From Sambucus nigra (Eukaryota > Streptophyta > Magnoliopsida > Dipsacales > Adoxaceae): a stretch of 64,000 nt of DNA. Shown in pieces: positions 1-11,126 of the stretch; positions within the stretch are counted from its first letter, which is position 1; every line of letters starts with the position of its first letter. Below the pieces are notes generated by a model. The model worked only from the letters and a program-made list of their open reading frames with translations, was not told where the DNA came from and made no database searches. Location of the stretch: assembly GCA_949130495.1 (NCBI GenBank), contig CASBWL010000051.1, positions 396,308 through 460,307 on the forward strand, written 5' to 3'. The position numbers and the translations under genes were made by a program.

Positions 1-174
1 TTGTGGGAGCTATTTGTTGAAGTTGAATTTTTGGTATTGACTCTGGTGATACGAGTATCCAAATGATTTAAGTAAAAAACTGGCTTTAAAAGTTTCTTAA
101 GAGCATAGTCTGCATTGATTTGGGGCCATACATTGAGATGTAAAGAAAAAGAAATATATTATGCTAACAAATTT

Positions 175-424
175 TTTACACCAAATTTTGTGTAGCATCT
201 GCATTAGAGTACAACTAGAATGAAATTAAACAAAACGTTATACAAACTCTTGTGGCATTACAATAGAGAATGTGTACAAATAACTTACCCAAACTGACGT
301 CTCGACACAACAAAGTGGTTGAAGTAAAATTATCGATTGTAATGCCACATGAGACTGTATAACGTTTTATGTCATTTCATTGTACTCATACTCTAATGCA
401 ACTGCTTCGCAAAACTTGTGTAAA
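175..424. mobile_element. Foldback MITE-like element
   Basis: Two inverted arms of about 90 nt (175-264 and 336-424) surround a 71-nt loop. The outer ends read TTTACACCAAATTTTGTGTA on the left and the complement of a closely similar string on the right. The innermost 14 nt (TGTGGCATTACAAT at 251-264) is perfectly complementary to 336-349. Arms are imperfect elsewhere. No coding capacity. A partial relative lies at 2994-3110. The superfamily is not assigned because target duplications are not clear. Confidence 0.7.
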
Positions 425-1870
425 GTTTTATTCTCTCCGGATATAAAAAATAACATCATTCAAACAGTTTAAATATATTTTCTATTTTTTTTTTAATTTT
501 TGAAAATTCTTCTACATATTTTTAAATAATTATTTTTATTTTAGTATGACTTCCAAATTGCTTTGTTTATTATTTTCCATACTAAAAAAAAAATTTCGTA
601 TTCTCCATAATTTGAATTTTTTCCAGTTTTGCTATAACTTTTTTCATTTCTTTTCCAACTGTTAATTTGTTTTCAGTTTTATTCAAACACTTGAAATATA
701 TATTTTCTCAAAACACTTCTTCATGTTTTAAACCAGTTTTTGAAGTTTCATTTTTTAAGTATATATTTGCTCTAGAAGATGTTTGGCAAATGTTTAATAA
801 GGTTCCATATACAAAAAACCCATTATATAATTTTCATTAAACATAATATCAATTGTCTTAATGTATATTTTAACTCAAAATGAGGAAGATCAAGAATTTC
901 ATTGAAATTTAAAAGAGTCGTTGCACAAAATATGACATGTTTCGCCAAGTATTTGACAAGTCTACGTATACCAGAGCTCTTCACCACGCTTCCACTCGAT
1001 TGCCTCATACGAAATATTTTATTATTCTTATTGAGAATATTTTAGAACTATAAGTATATCATCAAGATTGTAAGTATTTTACCAATTTGAAAAGCTTTGC
1101 TAAAACTGTGTCAGTGTTGAATACCAAAAATACATGGTATTACACCAAAATGCCCTCATATGCATGTCACCTCTCCAAATTTTGTTCCAAAAATTTAACA
1201 CCTTTGGTGTTCAAGGGTTATTTGACACAATTTTGAAAGTAAGGGTTAAGCCCAGAAAATTAAATATTATATATTTAGATCCCATGCAGACCTTTACTTA
1301 TGGCCCCTTACCATATTTTTTTTAACAAAACATTTTTTTTTGTAAAGATATTAAATTTTTTAGGGTACCATTCAAAAAATTATTTTATATTTAAAAATAA
1401 AATCTTCGGAGTTTGAAGGAGCTTAAAAATCGGTAAATAGTTGATCGGGGATTAAAGACATTGATTTGGAACGCTAAATGTGATGTCAATTGGCCTGTAG
1501 ATCCACATCCAAAATCAGCTATTTGTTTGTTGCATCAAATATGGATCCAATAAATTTTGATTGGTTCCAATTTCTCATAGCCATACTTGGGACATGGACA
1601 TCTGTCCACATCGTCCATGGGGATTTCCTTTCGTCAAAATGGTAAAGATGTTGGGTCCCATTCCGGGATACTATCATGACTTAGTTATGATATCTTGACC
1701 TGTTTACATTGTTCACATGAGAATGGTAGTTCAATTGAGAATGGACAAAACATTGTTTTCAATGGGTCGAGAACAGTTCTCAATTTCCACAAAGTAAATC
1801 TCATATAAGCTGCTGGGCATCAAGGCAAATCAAGGCTTGATTCCATTTCTGGTTATTTAACTTACTGTTA
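425..1870. repeat. Decayed dispersed repeat, relative of 46050-47040
   Basis: AT-rich DNA with no convincing gene. Several blocks can be matched by eye to 46050-47040: the stretch around 1500-1660 (ATTTTGATTGGTTCCAATTT, then GTTGGGTCCCATTCC) matches 46260-46360, the stretch near 720-760 (CTTCATGTTTTAAACCAGTTT) matches 46525-46550, and 1120-1210 resembles 46950-47010 and 42765-42840. Blocks are in a different order in the two places, so this is an old rearranged family. Short ORFs here have no recognisable domain. Confidence 0.55.
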
Positions 1871-1875
1871 AACAC

Positions 1876-2070
1876 ATTTTCACATTCGAAGCTACAATTA
1901 CACATGGTTTCACAGGAGTTTCCCACGAAGATGGAGTATGTGGATCTCTGGGTAAAAACACATTTTCAGTTGATTCTTTTAACAGTGCTTCAACCGTTTA
2001 AAATTAAAAATATATATATTTATTGGGTTTTTCCGACAAAAATCCATACGGTGTATGAGGTCTCCCCATC
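1876..2070 (+). repeat. Dispersed repeat family D, copy 1
   Basis: Shares an ordered set of phrases (AATTACACATGGTTTCACA, GTGGATCTCTGGGTAAAAA, a T-rich centre, then TCCATACGG) with copies near 25880-26030, 26560-26760 and 36665-36860. Copies are strongly diverged and non-coding. The family was not identified. Confidence 0.5.
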
Positions 2071-2071
2071 C

Positions 2072-2138
<67 letters not shown>

Positions 2139-2150
2139 GAGAGAGAGAGA
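2072..2150. repeat. (TA)n(GA)n compound microsatellite
   Basis: TA repeats with one CA interruption run to 2108, followed by GA repeats to 2150. ORFs in this tract encode only IYIY/RERE strings and are spurious. Confidence 0.95.
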
Positions 2151-2993
2151 CGATCAACTGACAGATTGTCCAGGGATGTGAAGAAAAGGGAGTTGGGACG
2201 AAATTGATGCATGTTTGACTCAATTAATGGGACTAACAATAAATTATCTCATTTTTGTAGGCCCTACTACCGGCAAACGAAGGTATATGTGAAACACGTA
2301 TATGTGAAGCACTTAAACTGGACATAAAACAATTATATACTGAATAAATACGTAATGGTAACAAACAACGGTGAAGACAAAAAAGTATACTCGTGTCGTA
2401 ACGAGGCAGCTCAATTATAAGTGAAAACATACAGTATGATGGTGTGGTGGATATTTTGAAATTTTCCATGTTATTGATAAAACATCAATTCTTCAGCAAA
2501 ATGATAACATGTACCATTGAATGGGCATGAATAGTTAAAACATTGGTATCGTTGTGCGATTAATTTTAAGGGAATCCCAATCTATTAATTCAATTAGCGA
2601 GTGTAATAACAAAGCAAGCCAAATAATTGTACCCATGTGGCTGTGTCTTTAGTGAGGTAGTGTATAGTGCCTCTCAGGAGAGGGGTAAGCCGTGGGAGTA
2701 CAGGGGTGTGTTTTGTGTTTGAGAAATTGGTTTGGAGCCTGGAAACAACTCAAAACCAATTTGTTCGTTCGTGGGTCGGTATGTAGGCAATTAACAATCC
2801 ATGGATCATTTCATATTAAAATTATAATATACTAAAGAAAGAGTGGCAAAACCAACCTGAGGACCAACATTTTATTCATATAGGCCATTCTTCTTTACCT
2901 CACAAAATAGACTTACATATCTCACAACATAGACGATAAAATCGGATCTTTCGGGACAGTGCATTACCTTGTAAAAAGTGAAAATATTGTGTG
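2151..2993. other. No feature recognised
   Basis: AT-rich sequence with frequent stops in all frames. No domain, RNA gene, tandem repeat or clear transposon end was seen. Confidence 0.5.
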
Positions 2994-3110
2994 CACCAAA
3001 TTTTTATAAGTTTTGTGTATCAGCTGCATTAGAATATGAGTACAAATAAAATAATTGTACATCAGTGACTTTATTGTGCCGGCACATCAGTTTGGGTAAC
3101 ATTTCTCTTA
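2994..3110. mobile_element. Partial copy of the 175-424 MITE family
   Basis: GCACCAAATTTTTATAAG, then CTGCATTAGAATATGAGTAC, match the terminal part of the foldback element at 175-424. CACATCAGTTTGGGTAAC near 3083-3100 is the complement of the loop phrase TTACCCAAACTGACGT at 282-297. The copy is rearranged or truncated. Confidence 0.5.
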
Positions 3111-3264
3111 TAGTATTGAACAAATATAAATACATATACACACACACAATACAGATTTGATGTAAAAACTTGACAAATGTACCAATATTGAAAAAAACGT
3201 AGTTACTTAGTGATGTTGCCAACATTAATTGGACTGTTGTCAATAGCAATAATGTCCCCAACAT

Positions 3265-3408
3265 CTATTTGTATATCACCAAAACTTTGAGTGACACTAA
3301 CTTAGTTCTTCCCTTACCACTACTACTGATATCTACGTTTTTCATCTTAGTCGCTTCCTGACGATGATGTTTCAGTTGTCTTTCTATCATTGTTTCTTCA
3401 CTCGCCAT
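3265..3408 (-). CDS. Candidate 47-codon small ORF with strong start context
   Basis: A minus-strand ORF starts at 3408 in the context AACAATGGCG, which fits the plant start consensus. It encodes a basic hydrophilic peptide beginning MASEETMIERQLKHHRQEAT and ends at TAG (3265-3267). No domain, signal peptide or membrane segment was recognised. Its last codons, TTGGTGATATAC, contain a possible GT donor, so it could also be a first exon. Nothing else in the neighbourhood supports a gene, and chance is possible. The surroundings are dispersed repeats. Confidence 0.2.
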   Translation of the reverse strand: MASEETMIERQLKHHRQEATKMKNVDISSSGKGRTKLVSLKVLVIYK

Positions 3409-3639
3409 TGTTATCGCATTATTTCCACAACAAAAAAAAGGTTTCCTTACTTTAATAATTAACCACTCAAATATTCGTAGGGTCTTTGCACTGAATAAAG
3501 GTGATGGGTTACTCCACTCAATTATGCTTTTGCATAAAGATGTAAATAATCTTTTATACCACTAAGACAGATGCCAATCGCTAATTGGACATGTAAAATA
3601 TTCTTGGGAATTCTCATTTGTGGTGTCATTGAACCGTTT

Positions 3640-5225
3640 TTATCTCTAATTATAAATTTCAAAGAAAAAAAAATTATAAAGAAATTTGCTTAATTTTAAA
3701 AAACTGTTTTATTTATTCTTAATTTGATAAGTTACTATGTTTCATGTTGTACTTTAAACCATCGTAATGAGTTTCGTAAGTTTAAGTATATTTAAAATTA
3801 ACTTTTAGTGATAAATTTTTTTGTTGTTTCACTAAAGTGATTAAAAGGTATTAAAGTCCAATAATAAGTAAAACTTGTTGAGAATTATATAAATTATATA
3901 GTGCACCCTGTGTTCGGCGTACAACCTGATCAACGGAGCATTGAACATAAAAGGTGTTAGATTTTATACAAATTCAATAAGCACAACGACTAATTAATTT
4001 GTAAATTATTTGTTAAATAAAAAAATGTGTTTGTCTATGTAATAAATATTAAATGTATGCATTCAATTATATTTAGTGTTTAAATCGAATTAATTATACC
4101 TTTTATTCATGGAGTCTTATACCAAATATTCTTTTCTACAATTTTATTTTATTAATGTTAATATATTTTTACTCATGGAGTCTTAAAGTAAATTTCAATC
4201 TTTGACATAATTTGATTTAAATCAAATGAACTAAATTTTATTCATGCATTGGAACTGTAAACTAAACTGATAAGACTATATCTAATAAATGTTATTTTTA
4301 GTTTAAAAATGAATTTGATAAACAAAATTTCAATTGGGAACCTTACCATTGAAACTTTTGGCGTTACTGTTTTACTATTGCGATGGAACTTTAATATATT
4401 CTTTTTTTCTTACTTTAATATTTTTTTCATCTAAGCTATACTTTATTCTTTATTTTTTTACTTTTGGCTACTTTAATCCATATGATGGTAATTTTAATAT
4501 GATTTATTTTCACTCTTGTCCCATTTTTGTGACTTTGCACTCCTATTTTCTGACTTTAGAAGACTTTTGAATAATTTTAAAAAGTTTAATCGGCTTAAAA
4601 TTTTATCAAAGTTCCAAGGAGCAATTATCTACGTATTTTTGTTTCTACGTTTTTTTTCCAGTGTTGTTTTATAATTAATTGAATATTTGTTATCACGTGA
4701 ACGGATATTTTCATAAGAAAATATATAATTATTAATTTAATAAATGATTATTTATTAATTAATTTAATTTCAAGGATAAGTGAGCGTTGAGAAAGTTTTT
4801 GTGTTGCGCCAGTAAAAAGGAAAATGTAGAAAAAAATGAATTTAGGGGTTAATTTCAATTCGAACCTTTCTGTTTCAAAATTTTCAATTAGAGCCCCGAA
4901 ACAAAAATAGTGTTTCAACAACCTTGGAGCTAAAAATGAACGAATCTACAAAAGAAAATCTTACTGGATTGTTTACTATTGGCATATAAATTCAGACAGA
5001 GTAACTAAAGTCTTGAACTATAGTATATAAGATCCCGGGGATCCTAACTCATTTCCAATTTGCTTTGGATTGGATGTTTAAGATTAAATATGATACCAAA
5101 CATTATTATTCATTACCCAATGGCCCAATTACTCCGCGTGTTGGTCAAATGTAACACCACACACGAAGGGGCGTGTTGAAACTTAATGTCTCACATGAGA
5201 AAATAAAAATCTTTTATCGGAGGGC
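3640..5225 (+). repeat. Long mosaic dispersed repeat (family M), most complete copy
   Basis: Three adjacent tiles recur separately elsewhere. Tile a (about 3830-4135; CCTGTGTTCGGCGTACAACC) recurs at 59660-59940. Tile b (about 4430-4700; GGTAATTTTAATATG, TTTCTGACTTTAGAAGACTT) recurs at 11460-11760. Tile c (about 4733-5225; AATGATTATTTATTAATTAA, then TATAGTATATAAGATC, CATTACCCAATGGCCCA, ACTCCGCGTGTT) recurs at 56838-57345 and, more diverged, at 28605-28765. No coding domain. The right end is cut by the Tat retrotransposon fragment at about 5226. The element class is unknown. A string near 5175 (TGTTGAAACTTAATGTCTCA) resembles an LTR start, but this is weak. Confidence 0.65.
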
Positions 5226-5231
5226 CCTCAC

Positions 5232-5760
5232 ATGAGAAGCGTTGACATTTGTCACCTTTTTTGGCATAGGCTATGCAATCAGCGCTCATCGTTGGCTAAT
5301 AGTATCCTTGTGTCATTATTCTTTGCAAAAGCGTCCGACCTGCTACATGGGCTCCACAAGACCCTTCATGTACCTCTTCAATCAATTCTTTCACCTCGGA
5401 GGGATGGACACTTCTCTGCAAACCTGCTATGATTTCTCGTCTATATAGAATGCCATTAGTCAGTACATAACGAGCAGCTTTAAACTTCAGTTTTTTGGCT
5501 ACGAGTTTATCAGTTGGCAAATACCCTTCTTCAATATATGCCCTGATGGGATCCATCCAAGATGGTCCTAAATCAAGGGTAATAAAGTTCATCATCAGAT
5601 CTTCATCTATGCTCCGACTGGCCAAGATTTCTATTGGGATTGTTCTTCGTAGCTTGGTGCGCGTTGCTGAGGCTAATCGAGCTAAGACATCTGCGCTGAC
5701 ATTCTCCAATGTTGGTATTCTAATTATATGGACTGCCATCAGACTTGATAAAATCTCCAT
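5232..5760 (-). pseudogene. Integrase N-terminal (zinc-binding) fragment, Tat gypsy
   Basis: The main open stretch (5296-5760) contains the linker after RNase H, then the integrase zinc region: LYRREIIAGLQR, EVHEGSCGAHVAGRTLLQR and GYY. Translation beyond the TAG at 5293-5295 continues as PTMSADCIAYAKKGDKCQRF, the counterpart of the usual GYYWPTM...C..CQR sequence. The tryptophan codon has become a stop, and the first cysteine of the CxxC pair reads Gly. The conserved DDE core that should follow is missing because the element is truncated at about 5230. Confidence 0.85.
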
Positions 5761-6212
5761 TGCTTTTCATGATACTTGATCATTAATTCTCCTTTGGCTG
5801 CATATACCCCCAATATTTGATTCACGATTAGTTGTGAATCGCTGAATACGACGACATGCTCTGCCCCCATAGTTTTTTCTAAACTAAGACCTGCAATCAT
5901 AGCTTCATACTCAGCCTCATTATTAGAAGCCTTGAATTGGAAGAGCAAAGCATACTCCACATCGACCTCGTCTGGGCTGTTCAAAACAATCCCTACTCCA
6001 GAACCTGTAGTGCACGAAGATCTATCTACATACAAATTCCACATAGGTATATCATTATTAAACTCTTGGTTAGATAGAGTTCCTTGGCGGAATATTTGTG
6101 GCTTCCTTATATCTTCCTCTAGTACTTCTTGCTGCTCTTCGACCATCTTCTCTTGCTTGTCGACCAACTTAAGTTGATCAGGGATTAAATTCGATGATCC
6201 TATAACATCCAC
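5739..6212 (-). pseudogene. Second (RVT_3-type) RNase H domain of the Tat element
   Basis: Encodes WNLYVDRSSCTTGSGVGIVL, then FKASNNEAEYEAMIAGLSL and VVFSDSQLIVNQILG, the signature of the archaeal/plant-type RNase H domain that Tat elements carry in addition to the ordinary retroelement RNase H. The acidic residues of YVD, NEAEYEA and SDSQ are visible. The usual YVDGSS glycine is Arg here. The domain is preceded by a charged linker rich in Glu and Gln. It overlaps the start of the integrase segment by 22 nt in another frame, showing a frameshift between the two. Confidence 0.85.
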
Positions 6213-6350
6213 AGGTTGGTCGATATTCAGCTTTTGCTCCTCGTACGTGTCAGGATAGGTGAAGTCTGCTATAGAATCTGCTACTGCTTTCCCTTTAAGT
6301 GACGATCTAAGCTCATAAATTATGTAATATTCACCAAGTTCTACTGCCCA

Positions 6351-7590
6351 TTACATCAATCGTCCTGAATTTTTCGGTTTATGAAGAGCCTGCCTCAACG
6401 GCATATCGGTGTACACAACTATGGTGTGAGATTGGAAGTATGGCCTCATCCTTCTACTCGCTTCGATCAAAGCTAGAGCCAACTTTTCTATTCTTGGATA
6501 TCTGATCTCTGCTCCTCGGAAGGCCTTGCTAGTGTAATAAATTGATTTTTGCACTCCATCCTCCATTCTTATCAATGTCGAGATAACTGCATTCTCTGAA
6601 ACCACTAAATATAAGTATAATCTTTCTCCCATCACCGGCCTGGAAAGCAATGGAGGCGCTCCCAGGTATTTCTTCAACTCTTGAAAGGCCTTCTCGCATT
6701 CCTCATTCCATTAAAATGTTTTTTGGAGTGTTTTGAAGAATGGGAGTCATCTATCAGTTGCTCGTGATACAAATCTTTTAAGTGATGCAACTCGCCCTGT
6801 GAGACTTTGGACTTCCTTCTTCGTCGTTGGAGATCGCAGCCCCAATGGAGCCTTGATATTTTCAGGGTTTTCTTAAATACCTCGTTGGTTGACAATATAC
6901 TCGAGAAACATGCCTTCTCGTACTCCAAATATGCACTTGGTAGGGTTCAACTTCATTTGATATTTATCTAGTTGATCAAAGGTCTGGACTAAGTCAATTA
7001 GATGGTCAACAGCTTTCTTACTCTTCGTCAGCATATCGTCAACATAAACTTCCATGTTGTAACTGATTTGCTCTGTAAATACCTTGTTCATCAGACGTTG
7101 ATATGTTGCACCTGCATTTTTCAAACCAAAAGGCATAACATTATAACAATAAGTTCCCCTAGGGGTAATGAAAGAGGTACTCTCCATGTCTTCAGGTTTC
7201 ATTTTAATTTGGTTATAACCAGAATAAGCATCCATGAAGCTTAAGAGCTCGTGTCCCGATGTAGCATCCACTAATTGATCAATTCGGGGCAAAGGAAAAT
7301 GATCCTTTGGGCATGATTTTTTTGAGGTCGGTGAAGTCTACACACATCCTCCACTTGTTGTTCTTCTTCTTCACCATCACCACATTTGTTAACCAGTCTG
7401 GATATTTGACATCTTTAATAAATCAAGCTTTCTGGAGCTTCTCGACCTCCTCTTGTATAGCTTGGTTCTTTTCGGGGCTAAACACTCTTCTTCTCTGCTT
7501 CACTATCTTGATTTCCTTATTCACATTGAGCTCGTGACATAAGAAATTTGGGTCTATTCCTGGCATGTCCTCGTGACTCCACACAAAAAA
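6351..7590 (-). pseudogene. Reverse transcriptase and first RNase H, Tat gypsy
   Basis: From high to low coordinate: the RT N-terminal region around 7320-7560 (translation gives YPDWLTNVVMVKKKNNKWRM, CVDFTDLKK), the central RT at 6873-7292 (MPRIDQLVDATSGHELLSFM, DAYSGYNQI, MPFGLKNAGATYQRLMNKVF and catalytic YVDD at 7035-7046), a shifted segment at 6674-6928, and RNase H at 6351-6677 (YYTSKAFRGAEIRYPRIEKL, VVYTDMPLRQ). Frameshifts lie near 7300, 6900 and 6675, so no active polyprotein can be made. The YVDD box itself is intact. Confidence 0.9.
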
Positions 7591-8493
7591 TTATTTCCTG
7601 CTTTTTAGAAAAACTATCAGTCCCTGTTTTAGTGAGGCATCCAACAACGAACCTATTTTAGTTGTTCGTTCCGGGTGCTCATCGTCCAGAATGACATGTT
7701 CAGTAACTTCCACCACCTGTCCTTTCATGAGCTGTGACTCATCTCTAGGATCCAATGTTTTAATTTCTGCACCTTCATCCACTTGATAGGTAGTAGTCTT
7801 TTTCCTAGATTCATCCAGTTCTTCCTGATCGACAGATGAATTGTAGCATTCCCGATCTACTTTTTGGTCACCCTTCACAATGCCTACTCCAAAGTTGGTT
7901 AGTAATTTTAGGCATTGATGTACTGTAGATGTTATTGCTTCGAACTTCTTCAAACCTACCCTTCCCATGATGATATTGTAAGCTGATTGAACATTATTAT
8001 CCATCACAAAAAAGCGCACTCTTTATGTTCGACAAGCAGGCCATGTACCGATGAACGTATCCAACTTGATCGTCCCAAGTGGAAAAACTTTCTCGCCAGT
8101 AAAACCGAGGAGGGGCCTGTGATAAGGCTCCAACTGAGACAACTTCAAATTTAAGCTGTCAAAACATGAGTAGAACATGATGTCTGCCGAGCTACCATTA
8201 TCCACCAACACTTTTGAGATCACTACTTCCTTCATCCTCATTTTTATTACCAATGGGTCATCATGAGGATATAGCACTCCTGTAAGGTCGTTCTTAGAGA
8301 AACCAATGACCAATTTCTCTTTGTTAACTTCCCTCGGGCGATCATTCTCAGCTAGATTTATTCGTTGAATGTATGAACAAGCTTGGGCCTCATTGAGGTA
8401 AGCTTTCCTTTCTGCAGTAAGGTCTCCACCTCCTCCATCTCCACCTGTAATAACATTATAATAAAATGATCCAAAACGAATTGAAAATACCAC
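7591..8493 (-). pseudogene. Aspartic protease region, Tat gypsy
   Basis: The upper ORF (8023-8493) carries VLVDNGSSADIMFYSCFDSL, the DNGSSADI form of the retropepsin active site often seen in Tat elements, and ends near GTWPACRT. A frameshift leads into the lower ORF (7591-8019; FFVMDNNVQSAYNIIMGRVG), the C-terminal half of the protease with its conserved YN.I.GR sequence, and then an acidic linker to RT. The catalytic Asp is present. Confidence 0.8.
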
Positions 8494-8661
8494 CCGTTCA
8501 GGCTGTCTTGGTCATTTGGGGAGATCGGGGTCATCTTCTGGATCATCTTCATGATCTCTTTTCTTGTCTTCTTTTGCTTGACAAGGAGATCTAGACCTCT
8601 GTCTTGCTCGATCGTTGCACTTTCCTTCATTTCTACGATGAACATACTTGGCAAGTTTTCT

Positions 8662-9869
8662 TCATCTGATGAGTGCTTCAATTTCATTTTGAAGACCTAT
8701 GTAATTTTTGGTTGTGTGACCATGGTTTTTATGGAACTCACAATATTTGGCCTTATTCCTCTTGTTAGGATCTGTCTTCTCCTCGTAATCAATGACTTCG
8801 AGCCTCTCGTTATTCAAACGAGTTATATAATCCCTGGTGCTTTCACCTGCTTTTTGTCTAACGCTTAGCAAGTGTGCTACTCGCTTAACTGGTTTCTCTC
8901 CAAAACAGAAGTTTCCAATAAAGAGCTCAGCTAGTTGAAAGAAAGTTACAATCTTCCCCCGAGGAAGATTGTTGTACCATATTTGAGCAGATCTAGTGAG
9001 AGTTCCTAAAAACGCCCTACATCGCATCTTGTCTGGAACAACATAGATATCAGCAGCTACCTGATATTGTTATATATGTAGAACAGGATCAATTTTTCCA
9101 TCATATTTTGGTGTTACCACTGGGGCTTTGAATTTTAATGGTGTGGAAAAATCCACAATTGCCTGGATAAAAGGTGTCCCTTGGAAAAAAGTTATTTATA
9201 GAGGATTTTTGGCCTTAGCCATTTACCCTAGTCTATCCTCCAACCTCTGAATATAGCCTTTCCATGCGTCGTTTGCCTCCTCAGGCCTATTGGTCCGAGC
9301 AACTGATCGTGTTGAATTTGCCTCATGGGATCTTTCACGACGAGCAGCTGGTCGGGATTGGGCAGAACTTTCCTTTAAATCAGAGAATCGTTGAAAGTTT
9401 CTCGACACCATCCTAGGGGGACTTTTATTCCTCCTAGGACCCAAACGATCAAAGGGAGAAACTCTACTCAATCTTTCAAGAGCACAAGTCCTTTCTGGAG
9501 ATAAAGTGACATTTTGTTCAGTGTATGTGGCTCGTACTGATGAAGTTCGACCAGGATGATAAGAAAAGTCATTAGATCTATCTTTGCGATATGAATCGAC
9601 ATGTCTAGATCGAGATTCCTCTGGGAATAATGTTCGTCTAGTTCGTGAGGAAGGCAATTGGGTATTTCTCTGAATGCTTCGTTGTCCTGACTGGGTAGGT
9701 GCTCCACCCTGGATAGTTTGCATCAGTTGTCGCATGGTTTCTTGCATGGCGGTCTGGACCTGAGGTAAATTAACCATTATTCCAACCAAATCTTGGACAC
9801 TTGGAGGAGTGGATGGATTTGGGGGGGGTTTCCAGCATTTTGATTACTGGATTCAGGATTATGAGCCAT
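8662..9869 (-). pseudogene. gag of the Tat gypsy element
   Basis: The likely start is the ATG at 9869 (MAHNPESSNQNAG). A frameshift in the G run at 9823-9830 separates it from the open stretch 9223-9789, which is rich in Arg and Ser (SRTRRTLFPEESRSRH, ANDAWKGYIQRLEDRL). The capsid-like part continues at 8662-9027 (AFLGTLTRSAQIWYNNLP, SVRQKAGESTRDYITRLNNE). The C-terminal zinc element reads KYCEFHKNHGHTTKNY, where the last Cys of the usual CxFH...H...C pattern is Tyr. The stretch between 9028 and 9222 is interrupted by stops. Confidence 0.8.
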
Positions 9870-9910
9870 TGAGGATGAATTGTTTTGGTGAAAAACGATA
9901 ATTTCAGTCG

Positions 9911-9932
9911 TTTCCCACAGACGGCCCCAATT
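9911..9932 (-). other. Primer-binding region of the Tat element
   Basis: On the minus strand the 5' LTR ends at 9933 and is followed by AATTGGGGCCGTCTGTGGGA. This phrase, usually with GGCGCCGTCTGTGGG, commonly follows the 5' LTR in plant gypsy elements and starts with a TGG-like triplet. The tRNA species is not assigned. Confidence 0.55.
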
Positions 9933-10487
9933 TGTTGATGTAAAAAATGAGACTATCTCTTCTAATTATTCAATCACAGATAAAATAAATAAGACAAAAG
10001 AATTGTAAAGTGGTTCAGCCTTGAAAGAAGGGCCTATGTCCACTATTTTGTTATTGCTGACTGTTTGGGAATTTTCGATAACAGATTTTACCAAGAAATT
10101 CTGAGTCCCCCTACAATGAGGATGATACAATGTATTTATAGACCTCAGGCTGTAAATGTGAAAGGTTAATACATAATTTTCCAATAGGCGTATACATATG
10201 TATGATAATAATGAGCATTTAATGCGCAGTTGATCTGCTGATTATCTGGACATTAATGCTTTGCATGAGATGCATCTTGGACCGCCTAAGCTGCTCGGAC
10301 CGCCTAAGTAGCTCGGTATTCATGAGTTCCTCTGAGAGCACCTGTTCCTCAGAGTGTCTGAGTTTGTCGGGGAGGTTGAGTTCTTCGAAGTCAAGGTGTT
10401 GTTCAGAAATGTTTGTAAGTGCCATGTAGATTGACACGTGTCTCCACTTAACGGATCCACGTTGGCAGACTAAATTTGGTATTAACA
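9933..10487 (-). repeat. 5' LTR of the Tat gypsy element
   Basis: 555 bp bounded by TGTTAATACC on the minus-strand 5' end and TTACATCAACA at the 3' end (TG...CA). The position next to the primer region and upstream of gag fixes it as the 5' LTR. A TATAAATA box lies at 10140-10133. A short tandem repeat, GGACCGCCTAAG, occurs twice near 10278-10310. The partner 3' LTR is not present in the window. Confidence 0.75.
10133..10140 (-). promoter_or_regulatory. TATA box in Tat LTR
   Basis: TATAAATA on the minus strand within the 5' LTR. Transcription toward gag would be expected to start about 25-30 nt further, near 10105. Confidence 0.55.
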
Positions 10488-11038
10488 CTGATATTTAGGG
10501 ATTCCTATCTTATTTTGAAAACATTGATTTATCTTTTGGTTACCATAGACCTGATCTCCATCAAAAGGTACGATCCTCTTCTTTTTCAAGAAATGCACTC
10601 TATTTGGAGGTAAATCATTATACATGTCTGCTTCCACATCTGACTGACCCACTTCAATATCTACTGCTTCCACATTTGACTGCTCTCACTCATGACATTT
10701 TCAGTCTCTAAGCTCTCGACTCAACATTTTCAATCTCGTTTCTAAGCTCCAAGATCAATGTGTGCCGTGCACCACACCTTCGCTTGCCGAGGAGTATTGG
10801 AAAATACAAGGAACCGAATTGACCCAACAGCATGGCTTTCTTAAAACTTAGTCAACCTCATTTTAAATATTTGTTATCTTTAGTTATTTTGTTCCTATTA
10901 TGATGTTAGGTTGTTCCTACTGTGAGGGAAGTGTAGCAGCTTTAAAACCCAATTTGGGTTTTACGTTGCAAATCCTGAAAGATAGAATAAAAAGTCTTCT
11001 TCATCTCTTTTAAAAATTGTTTCATTTTCATCATTTCT

Positions 11039-11126
<88 letters not shown>

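Larger units (their letters stand above)
5226..10487 (-). mobile_element. Truncated Ty3/gypsy retrotransposon, Tat lineage
   Basis: Read on the minus strand the order is 5' LTR (10487-9933), primer-site region, gag, aspartic protease, RT, RNase H, a second RNase H and the integrase zinc-binding segment. A second, RVT_3-type RNase H between the first RNase H and integrase is the known hallmark of the plant Tat group. The integrase core, polypurine tract and 3' LTR are absent. The element stops at about 5226, where family M repeat begins. Multiple stops and frameshifts show it is dead. Confidence 0.85.
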
